From assembly GCF_001039355.2 (NCBI RefSeq), contig NW_019775448.1, forward strand, positions 315,815-342,193: a DNA stretch of 26,379 nt, given 5' to 3'. This DNA comes from Lingula anatina. Taxonomy: Eukaryota > Brachiopoda > Lingulata > Lingulida > Lingulidae. The translations under genes and the position numbers were made by a program. Below, piece by piece: positions 1-18,646 of this stretch (the first letter of the stretch is position 1; every line of letters begins with the position of its first letter). The notes under the pieces are model-generated. The model saw only the letters and a program-made list of their open reading frames with translations. It made no database searches and was not told where the DNA came from.

Positions 1-52
1 AGTACATTTTGAGACAGAACGCTTTAAATGTGCAGCAAACCGTAACGCTAAT

Positions 53-450
53 CCCTTCAAGATCTCGACGAAAACCGGAAGTGCGTCATGACGTCACTCG
101 CTTGTACTTGGAAAGCTGCTGGGTGATTTTCCGATGAGAAATATTTCGTGGCTTATACAAATGTTCGGAAAATGACCATGCTGATAAAAGAAAATTCACT
201 AATCAAAACTGAAACTACGTAATTACATAGAAAAACATTGTGCATTTCTGACCTCGACTTGTCAGTGTAAACAAAGTGTACTGAACGCATCGCAAGCAAG
301 CACGTGAATGCCGCGTTTGATACTTTGTATCAGATGCTTCATTTTACTTGACAACACAGTGTTTACGATGGGCATGACAGGAAAAACAGTGCAAAAAACA
401 CGCACTTCCGGTTTTCGTCGATTTCTTGAAGGCGTCGATTTCTTGAAGGG
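53..450. repeat. Inverted repeat of about 34 bp arms, MITE-like
   Basis: The left arm at 53-86 (CCCTTCAAG, then TCGACGAAAACCGGAAGTGC) is repeated in inverse orientation at 400-432, with only two mismatches in about 31 bp. The right side also has a 17-bp tandem duplication of gtcgatttcttgaagg (417-433 and 434-450). The spacing of about 310 bp between arms fits a non-autonomous fold-back or MITE element. No clear target-site duplication was seen. Confidence 0.55.
75..96 (+). promoter_or_regulatory. ETS (CCGGAAGT) and CRE (TGACGTCA) site pair
   Basis: A consensus ETS site at 75-82 is followed by a perfect CRE palindrome at 89-96. This pairing is common in housekeeping promoters. The ETS site lies inside the left arm of the inverted repeat and is mirrored in the right arm, so the sites may belong to the repeat rather than to a COP1 promoter. 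Confidence 0.35.
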
Positions 451-1334
451 CGAGTCTATATATTTTTAAAAAATAAAATAGGTTGAAAAAGCTCATTTTG
501 CTAATAGAAAAATGCCATACAAAACAAATTATAGATTGATTTAGGCAATAGAATAAAAAATGGCAACAGTTGAATATCTCCATGTTAGGGACAGAAGCCT
601 ATGGGGTTCTATCTAATGTTGGAAGCACTTCTTATACAAAGAGTGGGTGGGTGTGGCATTGATGTAAACAGTAAGAGACCTGCAAGGCGCCGACGTATAT
701 AACTTAAATGGTTTCTATGATGACATTGGTGTGTTCAGCATGTGAGAGGATATTAAAAGGGTTTGCTGTTAGATTTTGCAGCCATTTATTGATTGAGTGC
801 TGCTGTTTTCACTGATATAATCCCTTTAAGTTATCAGTTGGAATTGGTTTTGTCATGGCTTTGAAATCAATCGTGGATATTTATATGGCTTTAGATGATT
901 TCAGATCATAAACAACCTCCTGCCATACAGTTTTTGATCTAAAGATGGCTGTAGAAAGTTTTACTCCAAGTCTCAATGTTCGGCTTTCGGTGTCTGGGAC
1001 AAACTCTTGTGAAAATATCCTCTTTATTTAACACAATGACCCACGAAAACTTAAATGAGACCCTGATATGTATTTCTCTTGGGGTTCAAAATGACCCTTC
1101 CCCTACTTTGAGTTAAAGAAAATTGTTGGAAACCTGTAACCATTTGAATAAGATATAACTATGAAAAAAATTTAAAATGCATGTTAATAGTTAAAAGTGC
1201 TTTGCAAATGACATTCTTTGAATAAAGGGTAATTTTGACAGTAACCTCACAGAATGGATATTACAGATGATGTGAACAATTTTTTGCCAAGGATAAGTTA
1301 TATTGTAAATAATTTTTATTAATTTTAATTTCAG

Positions 1335-10912
<9,578 letters not shown>

Positions 10913-12900
10913 AATTGTGGTCAAAAAAGCAGTGAGTGGAGCATTTTAGGGAGTTCTAGATGGAATACTGTGGTCTCAGGAGAGGTGGCACGTTGAACAG
11001 TTTGGACTGATCTCATGTGGAATGTGAGGCAGTATGTTTGAACAGTGGAAAGACTGGTCAGCACAGTGGCCAGCACCCTGGTCAGCATCTTTCTAGTTTA
11101 AGATGTTTGCAGCTAAGCTTGATGAAGTTGCTGGATGATAGATTGAATTCCTAGAAAGTTCTGAGAAATAAACCTCTGAGATGTTTTGAACATGCACAGT
11201 TCGGGAACAGTCAAATTGACTTTCATTTGTGGACATAAGTTGAAGCCATATTTCTATGGTGGACAAATAAATGTGTACCATCAAGATTTCTTTAATCTCT
11301 TCAATTCTCCAGTACCCTATTAACTTAGTGTATTAAAAGAGGGACCATGTGCCTGCAGAGCATACGAGATCTGAGCATGTAACAGACTTAATGAAGGTGC
11401 TACCAGCAGTCGGGTATAATACCACTTAAAGTTAGACAGGTATTTCCAGTGCAAACATGATGCCAACCAGTTGAATTCCTGGCTCTAGGGATATATATGC
11501 TAGGGCCAAAGTTTTGCCTAGTATCAAATTTGCTGTCTATGACAGTTGTTAGCAGAACCTTGGGAGTTACAACCTCCTATCCCAGGCAACTGGTTTCAGA
11601 CATCTCAATACAAATGTTTTTATTGTATTTTCACCAGACTTTCCTCACAATGTTGACGAAGAAATAGAAGTATACTTCAGTTAGTTGTGGCATTTGATGA
11701 AAAGCGATTTTTTATTTAACAGAGGTGAAAAATTAATATATGCACATTATTTAGGCCATGGTCTCAAGGAAAGACTCACAAGTTGCCAACAAAATGGAAA
11801 ATGCTTTAATTTTGGGTCACAGAATTTAAAAGTTTGTCTGTTGTCTGTAGTATTTACCTGTTTAGAGGGTTTTGGTATTAAAAGGGAGCCCTAATGTGGG
11901 CCTGAGGTGCTACTGTTATTCAGCATTTTTTTTCATAAAGTGAAGATATGTTCTCTTATAGTTTTTTGTCTGAATGAAAAGATTCTATTTGCAACTGCAG
12001 TTTAGGTGTATAGCTATAAACATTCACATTGACTTGTGAATTGTGGTCTACAATTTGGTGTGTTCGATTAACTAGTTTAAGTAAATTGGTATGTCAAGGC
12101 AGTAGGTTACAATGTTTACTGACTAAGACTAAATACATAGTCTTGTAATTTGGGGCTTAAATGTTGGCATATTAGAATGTATGTTTGCAATATAGATTAA
12201 ATTTCATTGAGTAGTGGAACTGGTTTTCTAATATGAAGGGAGGAGGGGAGTTGAGACTCATGTTATACATGATGCTATCAATTTAGGTATGTCAGTTGTT
12301 TATGGAAAACATATCGATGCTGGAGAGCCGGTTTAACATATTATGGTTATATCATACTGGTATAATTTGCAAGTAATATGTAAGTGCACCTCACAAGTAC
12401 GTATCACACTATTATACTGGTGCATGTTGTTTGCTGAAGAAACTGCATTACAATGTTAGTTTGCTTCACCATTTTATTGTAAAATGGTATTAATGGATAG
12501 ATTGGTGGTTGTGAAGAAGAAAAATGTTTCAGAAGAGAAAATGTAAATTGATCTCAGGTTAAAATATAATTTACTTTATGGGAGTAGTACCACTGTGTTC
12601 AATAAATATAGACGTGTTACTTTAATGATGAATGTTATATGTGAAGAGAGTGGAGAGCTGATAATAAGCAGCTGGATACGGTTTTCACTGTGTTTTCAGT
12701 TCACAATGGCCAGGGGCTAAGAACCCTGAATATGGTAATCTTGAACAGAGAGACTGATACAAAGCTGTAATTGAAACAATTTCAGGTTTTTAAGTGGTCT
12801 TTTCACACCTTAAATGGCAAGTTGTGGTCATTCAAATGATAGCCATAGCATGATTCAGTTTGTTCAATGTTGTAGTAAAGAAGTAATGCATAATAAAATC
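10913..12900 (+). other. COP1: COP1 3' untranslated region (end not certain)
   Basis: This follows the COP1 stop codon. No further exon or ORF with protein-like character is seen. AATAAA signals occur at 11167, 11266, 12601 and 12892. The last one would give a 3'UTR of about 2 kb; the earlier ones would give shorter isoforms. At about 11055-11090 there is a small imperfect repeat of GGTCAGCA / GGCCAGCA. Confidence 0.5.
12892..12897 (+). promoter_or_regulatory. COP1: Candidate distal COP1 poly(A) signal AATAAA
   Basis: This is the last AATAAA on the + strand before the convergent RABEPK 3' end. AATAAA at 12601-12606, with a GT-rich stretch after it, is an equally good alternative. Confidence 0.4.
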
Positions 12901-13005
12901 AGTGAATCACTACAAACTTATGGGGGTCTTAAGTTTTATACTTTATGTTAAATGCTTTTTTATCAGATAGACTAAAGCAAAATTTGACAAGAATTTCATT
13001 CATGT

Positions 13006-13011
13006 TTTATT
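13006..13011 (-). promoter_or_regulatory. RABEPK: Candidate RABEPK poly(A) signal AATAAA
   Basis: This is the only canonical minus-strand AATAAA I found downstream of the RABEPK stop before the COP1 3'UTR begins. It lies about 880 bp from the stop. Confidence 0.5.
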
Positions 13012-13885
13012 TGTCTCCCGATTTATGCCACAAGCAATATTATTAATTTCTCCAATTCAAAGATGTTAAATGCAACAATACACATTGCTTAAAATACTAT
13101 TCAGCAGCTAGTACTCATTTAAACCACTTTTCTTTCACCCTCTTATTCAGCACATTAAGAAACCAGATGTCTTTAACACTTGAATTGTATCATATAGATA
13201 TACCAGCAAATAATGAGCACAAACTACCCAGTGCAATCTTATACCCTTGGACAGATATTTTAGCAAAATTATTCTTGCCCTTCCAAAAGTTCTAATAAAA
13301 CAAAATATAAACACCGCAAATTAATGTCACTCTACAAAGATTTGCTATAAAACTACTTGAACAAAATGAAGCCCTTTCAAACTTCTTATTTTGCGTTGCT
13401 GTTTAAAAGAGCTGTATCACTCTTAAATGGTGTAGATGAAGATAGTAATCTGTGTAACCAGCAATGATAAATGAAAAATCAAAATGTAAAATGAGCACGA
13501 GTATGATTGGCATTTATGCACATGAATGTCTAAATAATGTAACTGACTTGTAATTAAAAAATTAATTACAACATTTGAGCTTGATGCCACACAACCCCAT
13601 TCTAACATTAGCAAAAAATGCTGCACTGTATACAATACTATGAGAGAGAGACCGAGTTCGTGGATAACCCAGTCCTTTCTGGATACATAGTATTCCAAAT
13701 GTTTTCTTGGAGAAGAGGACCCAGAGTCTTGGTAAAGAACAATGAGTCAAATATTTCTACAATCAGTTGCTTTCTCTAACTGAAATGTCTCCTGCTCTGC
13801 GGCTGTATTCTGCCATACTAAACAGCGAAGACCATCACTCATCGCAGACAAATAAAAATCTCACTTAGGATCACATGCTATCTTG
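13006..13885 (-). other. RABEPK: RABEPK 3' untranslated region
   Basis: On the minus strand this lies between the RABEPK stop codon (13888-13886) and the first AATAAA encountered (TTTATT on + at 13006-13011). ORFs in it have no protein-like features. Confidence 0.55.
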
Positions 13886-16044
13886 TCATGAAACCAGATA
13901 CACCAAACTGTCATCAAATATTTCACCCTCTGTGTCCATTCCTCCAAATAAAAACAACATGTCCAATGTTTTCCCTGCCACAGCTGCCACTTGGTCTTGT
14001 CCTGGTTCCCCACTGGCAACCACCGAGCTGCCGTCTACAGTTGTGCTGCTGCTCTCGGTGTCCTGGTCTTGCTGACCTGCTGCTGAAAGTAGTCAAACAT
14101 TACTGAATAATAGTAATAATTTAATAAATGTTAATCATAAAAGAAACCAAAACAGAGGGAGAGAGAAAAACGATCAATTAAAAGTTAACATGTTTTGAAG
14201 AGGCAAAGTGTATGATTAAAAAGTTTTTTTTTCTTAAAGCTATCTAGAATCCAACATGTTGGATTCTAGCTTAAGCTACATGAAGCACTTCTACTTGAAC
14301 ATAACCAAGGGCAAGTGATATTTTCTGACCATTTTTTACACAGATAAATGCCAATTTGAGTGTCTCCAAGAAAAATCTCATTTATCGCCTTCCTGCTGAC
14401 AAGCCGTGACGCAAACCTGTAAGTATTTGAGGAGTTAAGGTATAGATAAAGTATGAGGTGCCGAGCTTTACGCGAAATAGAGCAGATAATTGGTGAGGCA
14501 AAGCACAGCGCTCCCTATTGTATTTTGACAGGAGAGAGCTTTAAGGACTTTTTGATTTTCCCAGATTGTTATATAGTTATGATGTTAGGAAAGGAGCATC
14601 AAAGGTTGGCTAGTTGGAGAAAAGAAGTTTGCCCCAGGAAATTCCATTAAATATGAGTTTTTGCAGGAAAATCTTGTGCTGGGGACCTTTTACCATACCT
14701 AGCTTTGGAGAGCTTGTGGCTCCATCTGTCTTCCCAGTGAGATTAAGTCCTTGCAATTGCTGTTCCAGTACTGCTTTGACCTGCTGTCCACCACTGGCAA
14801 CACCATCCCCACCACCAGATGGCACCTCTGCAGGGGGAGGGTCCAGTTGTATGGCGCACATACCAAAATCTAAGCGGTTGGTGGGTGGGGGTCCGTCTAG
14901 TTCTATTTTGGTCCATTTCATGGAAACTAGGAAAGATTTATATATATAATAATATATAATTTATATATATATATATTTATTACTCTTTCACTATCACTAT
15001 ACAGTACTCGGTGTTAGAAGTGCTTACAATTAAGTACTCGGTTTAAAAAAAAAAGAATTTTCAGAATATAAATAACATATATACATGTACTAATTATACT
15101 GTACTTAATAAAACCTGCAACCACTTTTACCGTATACAGAGATATACTCTATATTCACAACTTAAATCATTTTTGCCTTGACCTGATTTTCATCTTCAAG
15201 CAGTAATTCTAGTATTACCTGTATCTAGCTTATACATATCCTCCAGTGCACCTTCCTTGTTCATCCCCCCAAATACACAGATGTCACTGCCTACAGCCAC
15301 CCCTCCATGAGCAGCCCTGGCGGATGGATAAACTTTTTTATTTTTCACCAACATCCACGTTTTCTTGTCTAAATCTAAAACATGCAGGTCATCGTAGAAT
15401 GTCTGATTTGCCATGCCCCCATGAAGGTATACTTTGTTGCCAACTGCTGCCATAATATGACCATGACGAGGTTTTGGAGGATCTCCTTTAATGTTTAATG
15501 TTGACCAGGTGTTAGTGAGTGCATCGTAGCAATGGACTTGGCGGTCAGTGACTGGGTCAGCACCGCTCTGTCCTCCACTGTACACAATGAAACTGTCGCC
15601 AACACAGACATTGACGTGATGTGTTCTTGGGGAAGGAGGTGTTCCTTTAGGAGTTAAAGTGCTCCATGTCTTCGAACCGACATCAAAGACCTGAATGTCA
15701 TTTAAATTACCTGTCTGGGTGGCTCCTCCAAAGATGTAAATTTTCCCTGGCTGACTCTGTGGCACAAAGGCGGAATGCTCGTAGCGTGCAATCAGTGCTG
15801 GGCTTTCACAAGTGTCCCACTGAAATGTTTCCAAGTCTAGGATATAAACTTCATTGAAAGGGCCACTGGGATTGGCTCCTCCAATACAAAAGACTTTTCT
15901 ACTGTTGCCATCTTGCCCCGGCACGAAGGTACAGGTGTGGCCAACTCTCATAGTGGGGCTCTCTCCAGTGGATGAAAAAACATACCACAGTGCTGGATTT
16001 GGGATGGTGTTTTTCTCTAGAATTGGATGGACTTGAAGATCCAT
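13886..16044 (-). CDS. RABEPK: RABEPK, Rab9 effector with kelch motifs (p40), complete CDS in 3 exons
   Basis: RABEPK is a cytosolic and endosome-associated effector that binds Rab9-GTP and promotes mannose-6-phosphate receptor return from late endosomes to the trans-Golgi network. Minus-strand coding exons are 16044-15219, 14926-14699 and 14082-13886. Junction phases agree (ACA-G/TT, CTA-G/CA), giving 416 residues against 372 in human. Six kelch repeats are visible, with the signatures VGHTC...IGGAN, YEHSAF...FGGA, RTHHVN...YSGG, RHGHIM...HGGM, RAAHGG...FGGM, and a last one split between RLDFGM and LFLFGGMDTEGEIFDD. The start at 16044 is supported by a good Kozak context (A at -3, G at +4) and by alignment to the family's N-terminal WYxxxxxGxSPxxRVGH. 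The length excess is a longer linker in the last blade. The gene converges on COP1 and sits about 320 bp downstream of a small ORF on the same strand. Confidence 0.95.
14076..14085 (-). promoter_or_regulatory. RABEPK: Triple tandem splice acceptor (CAGCAGCAG) of the last RABEPK exon
   Basis: Read on the minus strand, the intron ends ctttCAGCAGCAG. Splicing after the first, second or third CAG starts the exon at 14082, 14079 or 14076. With the phase-1 donor of the previous exon, all three stay in frame and differ by zero to two residues. Confidence 0.8.
14244..14269. repeat. 26-bp perfect palindrome
   Basis: CTAGAATCCAACA is followed directly by its reverse complement, with no spacer. It lies in the RABEPK intron between the last two coding exons. 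No target-site duplication or larger element is evident around it. Confidence 0.95.
14940..14981. repeat. AT-dinucleotide-rich tract
   Basis: An imperfect (TA)n stretch lies just upstream (on the minus strand) of the acceptor of RABEPK exon 14926-14699, in the first coding intron. Confidence 0.85.
15219..16044 (-). other. RABEPK: RABEPK exon carrying kelch repeats 1-5
   Basis: One 826-bp exon encodes residues 1-275, from WYVFSSTGESPTMRVGHTC to EDMYKLDT, and ends in a donor ACAG/gtaata. It is unusually long compared with the COP1 exons (18-142 bp), so several ancestral introns are absent or the exon is ancestrally fused. A weak acceptor (ttaaaccag) 26 bp upstream of the ATG could start this exon. 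Alternatively it is continuous with the exon that begins at 16647. Confidence 0.92.
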
Positions 16045-16074
16045 ATTTGCTTTTAATGTGTGTATGACTTCTGG

Positions 16075-16080
16075 TTTAAT
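16075..16080 (-). promoter_or_regulatory. Variant poly(A) hexamer ATTAAA between the small ORF and RABEPK
   Basis: TTTAAT on the + strand reads ATTAAA on the minus strand, about 31 bp upstream of the RABEPK ATG. It is the only common poly(A) variant I see between the two ORFs. If used, the small gene would end almost at the RABEPK start codon. Confidence 0.2.
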
Positions 16081-16362
16081 GAAAATGATGATGATGAATG
16101 AAAGACAATTATTTAGTAAAGAACAAAAAAAGTGGTGTGTTCAAATGTCAATCTTATCCTATAACTCAGATTACAAAGATGTTATGTATGGATATCAACT
16201 TCCCGTCCACACATAAAAACACAATAACAATGCTGCACTGAAGATGCTTGAAACAAAATAAAGGCACAACTCCTTGTTTCACCAACGCAAGTACAACACC
16301 ACAAAGAACTAATTATTGTGTCTGAATTCAGGAAGGCAGAAGTCTATCCACTGAGCAAGTCC

Positions 16363-16620
16363 TCATAATATTGTGCAAACTTTTGACATAATAGCTCTGT
16401 CGTCGACTTTTAGCACCTCTTTTCCTTTCATTCGTACTGTGACAGCCTCGTTCCCAAATTTTCCATATGCAAATGTTTTGGCGGAATCTCCAAACGTCAA
16501 GTAACTTTTTGCTTCTCCTTTTTTCTTTTGATTTTGGCGGAATATGGCTGCCGCTGTGTCCTCGTAGCGAAGGTGGATGGACTGAAGTACATCTGGGTCT
16601 ATTCGGGGTAGGTGACTCAT
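16363..16620 (-). CDS. Unrecognised 85-residue protein with CaaX-like C-terminus
   Basis: I do not recognise this protein. It begins MSHLPRIDPDVLQSIHLRY, has a basic patch RQNQKKKGEAK near residues 29-39, then a segment rich in beta formers with Lys (FGDSAKTFAYGKFGNEAVTV), and ends SKVCTIL. It has no signal peptide or membrane span. CTIL is a permissible CaaX box and Leu at the last place would favour geranylgeranylation, as in some G-protein gamma subunits, but the sequence is not a G-gamma. The start is fixed by an in-frame TAA directly before the ATG. A strong acceptor (tttttccttgttgcag) starts the exon at 16647. The Kozak context is weak (T at -3), and another out-of-frame ATG lies 11 bases upstream. 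It is followed after about 320 bp by RABEPK on the same strand, with no canonical AATAAA between. Protein-like composition argues for a real gene; a long upstream ORF is the alternative. Confidence 0.6.
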   Translation of the reverse strand: MSHLPRIDPDVLQSIHLRYEDTAAAIFRQNQKKKGEAKSYLTFGDSAKTFAYGKFGNEAVTVRMKGKEVLKVDDRAIMSKVCTIL

Positions 16621-16646
16621 TTAGGAGCATTGCCTCCACTGGGATA

Positions 16647-16672
16647 CCTGCAACAAGGAAAAAAGCCATAAA
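16647..16672 (-). promoter_or_regulatory. Strong splice acceptor upstream of the 85-residue ORF
   Basis: On the minus strand a pyrimidine tract (ggcttttttccttgttgcag) ends at 16648, and the exon starts with GTATCCCAG. This implies at least one further 5' exon at higher coordinates, in or beyond the right part of the window. Confidence 0.75.
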
Positions 16673-18258
16673 TTGCATATTTTCAATTACTGTAAAGATC
16701 TCTCTACAATAAATCACAAGATTTGTATAAAAAAGGACAAATCCCGTGAGGTTCCTTATTTAAAATACCAACTTCGTCAAACTAACCAAAAAAAAAGTAC
16801 AAAAAAGGGTCCATGCATAAAAAATATCTCCCCTCAGTCTGTACCTACCAGTAGATAGTATGAAGCAAAAGCCTTTTCCTTGATTCTCTGCTTATATACT
16901 AAGAGACTGCACCTGACTAGGACACAGGTGAGACAGTTAATGAACTTATCAATTATCAAACCTACAAAGTGTCCTATTGTCTGAGTGAGTAATTAACCTC
17001 ATCACTATCATTCCTCTGTTCTTCAGATACCAAGTCTGTCAGCCTCACCTAACAATTATACTGATATGATAAGACTTATCAATTGAAGAGCGGGTGAAAT
17101 ATGTGAGATAATCTTTAATTAACATACATATTACTGAAGACAAAGAAAGGGTTAAAAGTCAACACAGACTCCACATTCAGGAACAGAAACTAATCTGGTA
17201 TCACCCTTTACATTTTGACCTGTATATAAAATTATGGGCAATTAAAAAGTTGAAAGCCTTTTATGAAAAAGTTTTCAGTATCTTTCAAACTCAGGGTGTT
17301 CAAAATTAAGAGCTGGCAAAGATTCTCTGCTGCTGATCAATAGATGCTAAATTGCAAATTAGTTGAAATTCACCTGCTTTACCACACGCATCGAACTCTG
17401 CATGAAGCATACATACTGTATACAGTTAACTCACACTTGCTCTGCCAACTTTAAATCCAACGCCCTGAATCAAATCTACAGCAGAACATTTGAAATTCCA
17501 CCCACTGTATGTCACCATTACACTACCAAAAATTCACCCCGAGTATCAACAAATGAAGGTGACATTCCTCTGACAGACATGTTTATGAGCTCACCCTTGG
17601 TGTTACAGGGTTAGACAAAAACCAGACACATACTCCAGAAGGGGAGTTTCCAGTTGATTCTGAACCTCAAGGAGGCAAAACCACTATTATACAAATGTCC
17701 AGTGGCCTCCTGCCTTAACTAGCATAAAAAGTATACCTTTAAGTGCAATAATAAATGAGACTCACAAGTAAAATTATAAACGCTTAATAATCCCTACTAA
17801 TTTCCTGAAAAAGAGGTAAAGAACCATGCCTCAGCCTCCAAACATACCACAGAAGCTGACAAGGGAACTTGTGTTTCTATATAGCCACCTGTTCTCCTGT
17901 GTTTACATTCCTGGCCATATAAGAATGGGGATATGAATAGTTGTAAACCTGTGCCTTCAATCTCAGCCCACTGAGGGTTGGCTTATTATTTACATTTATA
18001 ACCAAACACTGGACAAATAACTGTGGCCATTTAGAAGCATTAAACTTTATGTAGATAAAATTCCTCCAATTCATAATCTCCTTTCATTTATTTGCTTAAT
18101 ATCTAACATCTGATATTATCAAATTGGCCCCTGGGGAGCAAATGATTTTTTGATGTATTTTCATGATAGTAAAATTTGACATCACTCATACTTGATAATA
18201 CAATTTTTGCTGCAATCAAATATTATTATTAAGATTTCAGATAGATACTATTTCAGCT

Positions 18259-18284
18259 GGGGAGGATTGGGGTGGGTGTGGGGG
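18259..18284 (+). other. G-quadruplex motif
   Basis: Four G runs (GGGG at 18259, GGGG at 18269, GGG at 18274, GGGGG at 18280) are separated by loops of 6, 1 and 3 bases. This satisfies the standard intramolecular quadruplex pattern. It is on the + strand, the template side for the minus-strand gene. Confidence 0.7.
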
Positions 18285-18614
18285 TTAGGTTTCTGGGTTT
18301 TCGTCAAATATAAGGTATAACTCTATAGAGGATTTACCAGAAAAAAATGAATTTTCTTTGGGAAAACAACAATTTTCTCCTACTCACACTCAACCCATCC
18401 ATGCATTTGGATTTGATGTTTTATTAATTTTTTTTTATTTCATGTACAAGTTCTAAATGACTAGCCAGTCATTCGAATTTCCACGTCTTCCTTTATATTT
18501 CAAAAGGAACTACTATTGTCAGGTACTTTTACGATAGTTTTTTTTTAAAGATCTGCATTGGATAAGACCAGTAGCTTTGCAGAATATACAGACAAAGGAT
18601 GCACTCAGAACAAG

Positions 18615-18646
18615 TTGATCCACGGACAAACAGATCTGTGGATCAA
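18615..18646. repeat. Hairpin with 12-bp arms
   Basis: TTGATCCACGGA (18615-18626) pairs with TCTGTGGATCAA (18635-18646) at 11 of 12 positions, with an 8-base loop. An 8-bp palindrome GGCCGGCC follows at 18651-18658. Confidence 0.75.

Larger units (their letters stand above)
1..1334 (+). other. COP1: Probable COP1 intron 1, right part
   Basis: This stretch lies upstream of the first recognisable COP1 exon and ends in a normal acceptor (ttttaatttcag at 1323-1334). No ORF resembles the COP1 N-terminus, and no exon end fits the phase needed to complete the split Cys codon. It contains the inverted repeat described separately and an E-box palindrome CACGTG at 301-306. It could instead include a non-coding first exon and promoter, but coding exon 1 must still lie elsewhere. 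Confidence 0.6.
13886..14926 (-). other. RABEPK: RABEPK last two exons: expanded linker and final kelch strand
   Basis: Exon 14926-14699 encodes MKWTKIELDGPPPTNRLDFG, matching human HWTLLKFDTLLPPGRLDHSM in position. After that comes a Pro/Gly/Ser/Gln-rich linker (about residues 304-393) that continues into exon 14082-13886 and ends in LFLFGGMDTEGEIFDDSLVY. Human RABEPK has a linker at the same place, but shorter (about 50 residues). The linker splits the sixth kelch repeat and is likely a disordered loop. Confidence 0.88.

Noticed and set aside
308-469. Small + strand ORF as a candidate COP1 exon 1
   Set aside because: It runs through the inverted repeat to a stop, has no TG/GT exon end in the phase needed, and does not resemble the COP1 N-terminus.
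13423-13750. Minus-strand ORFs downstream of the RABEPK stop
   Set aside because: They lie in the predicted 3'UTR, overlap each other in different frames and show no family features.
14610-14949. + strand ORF opposite RABEPK
   Set aside because: It is the antisense shadow of the RABEPK exon at 14699-14926, whose minus-strand reading matches the kelch family.
16363-16620. G-protein gamma subunit, because of the CTIL ending
   Set aside because: The body of the protein lacks the gamma-subunit helices and the conserved region before the CaaX box.
16328-16717. 129-residue minus-strand ORF overlapping the 85-residue ORF in another frame
   Set aside because: It reads through the strong acceptor at 16648 into intron sequence and has an arbitrary composition. 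Its upstream part would not be in the mRNA.
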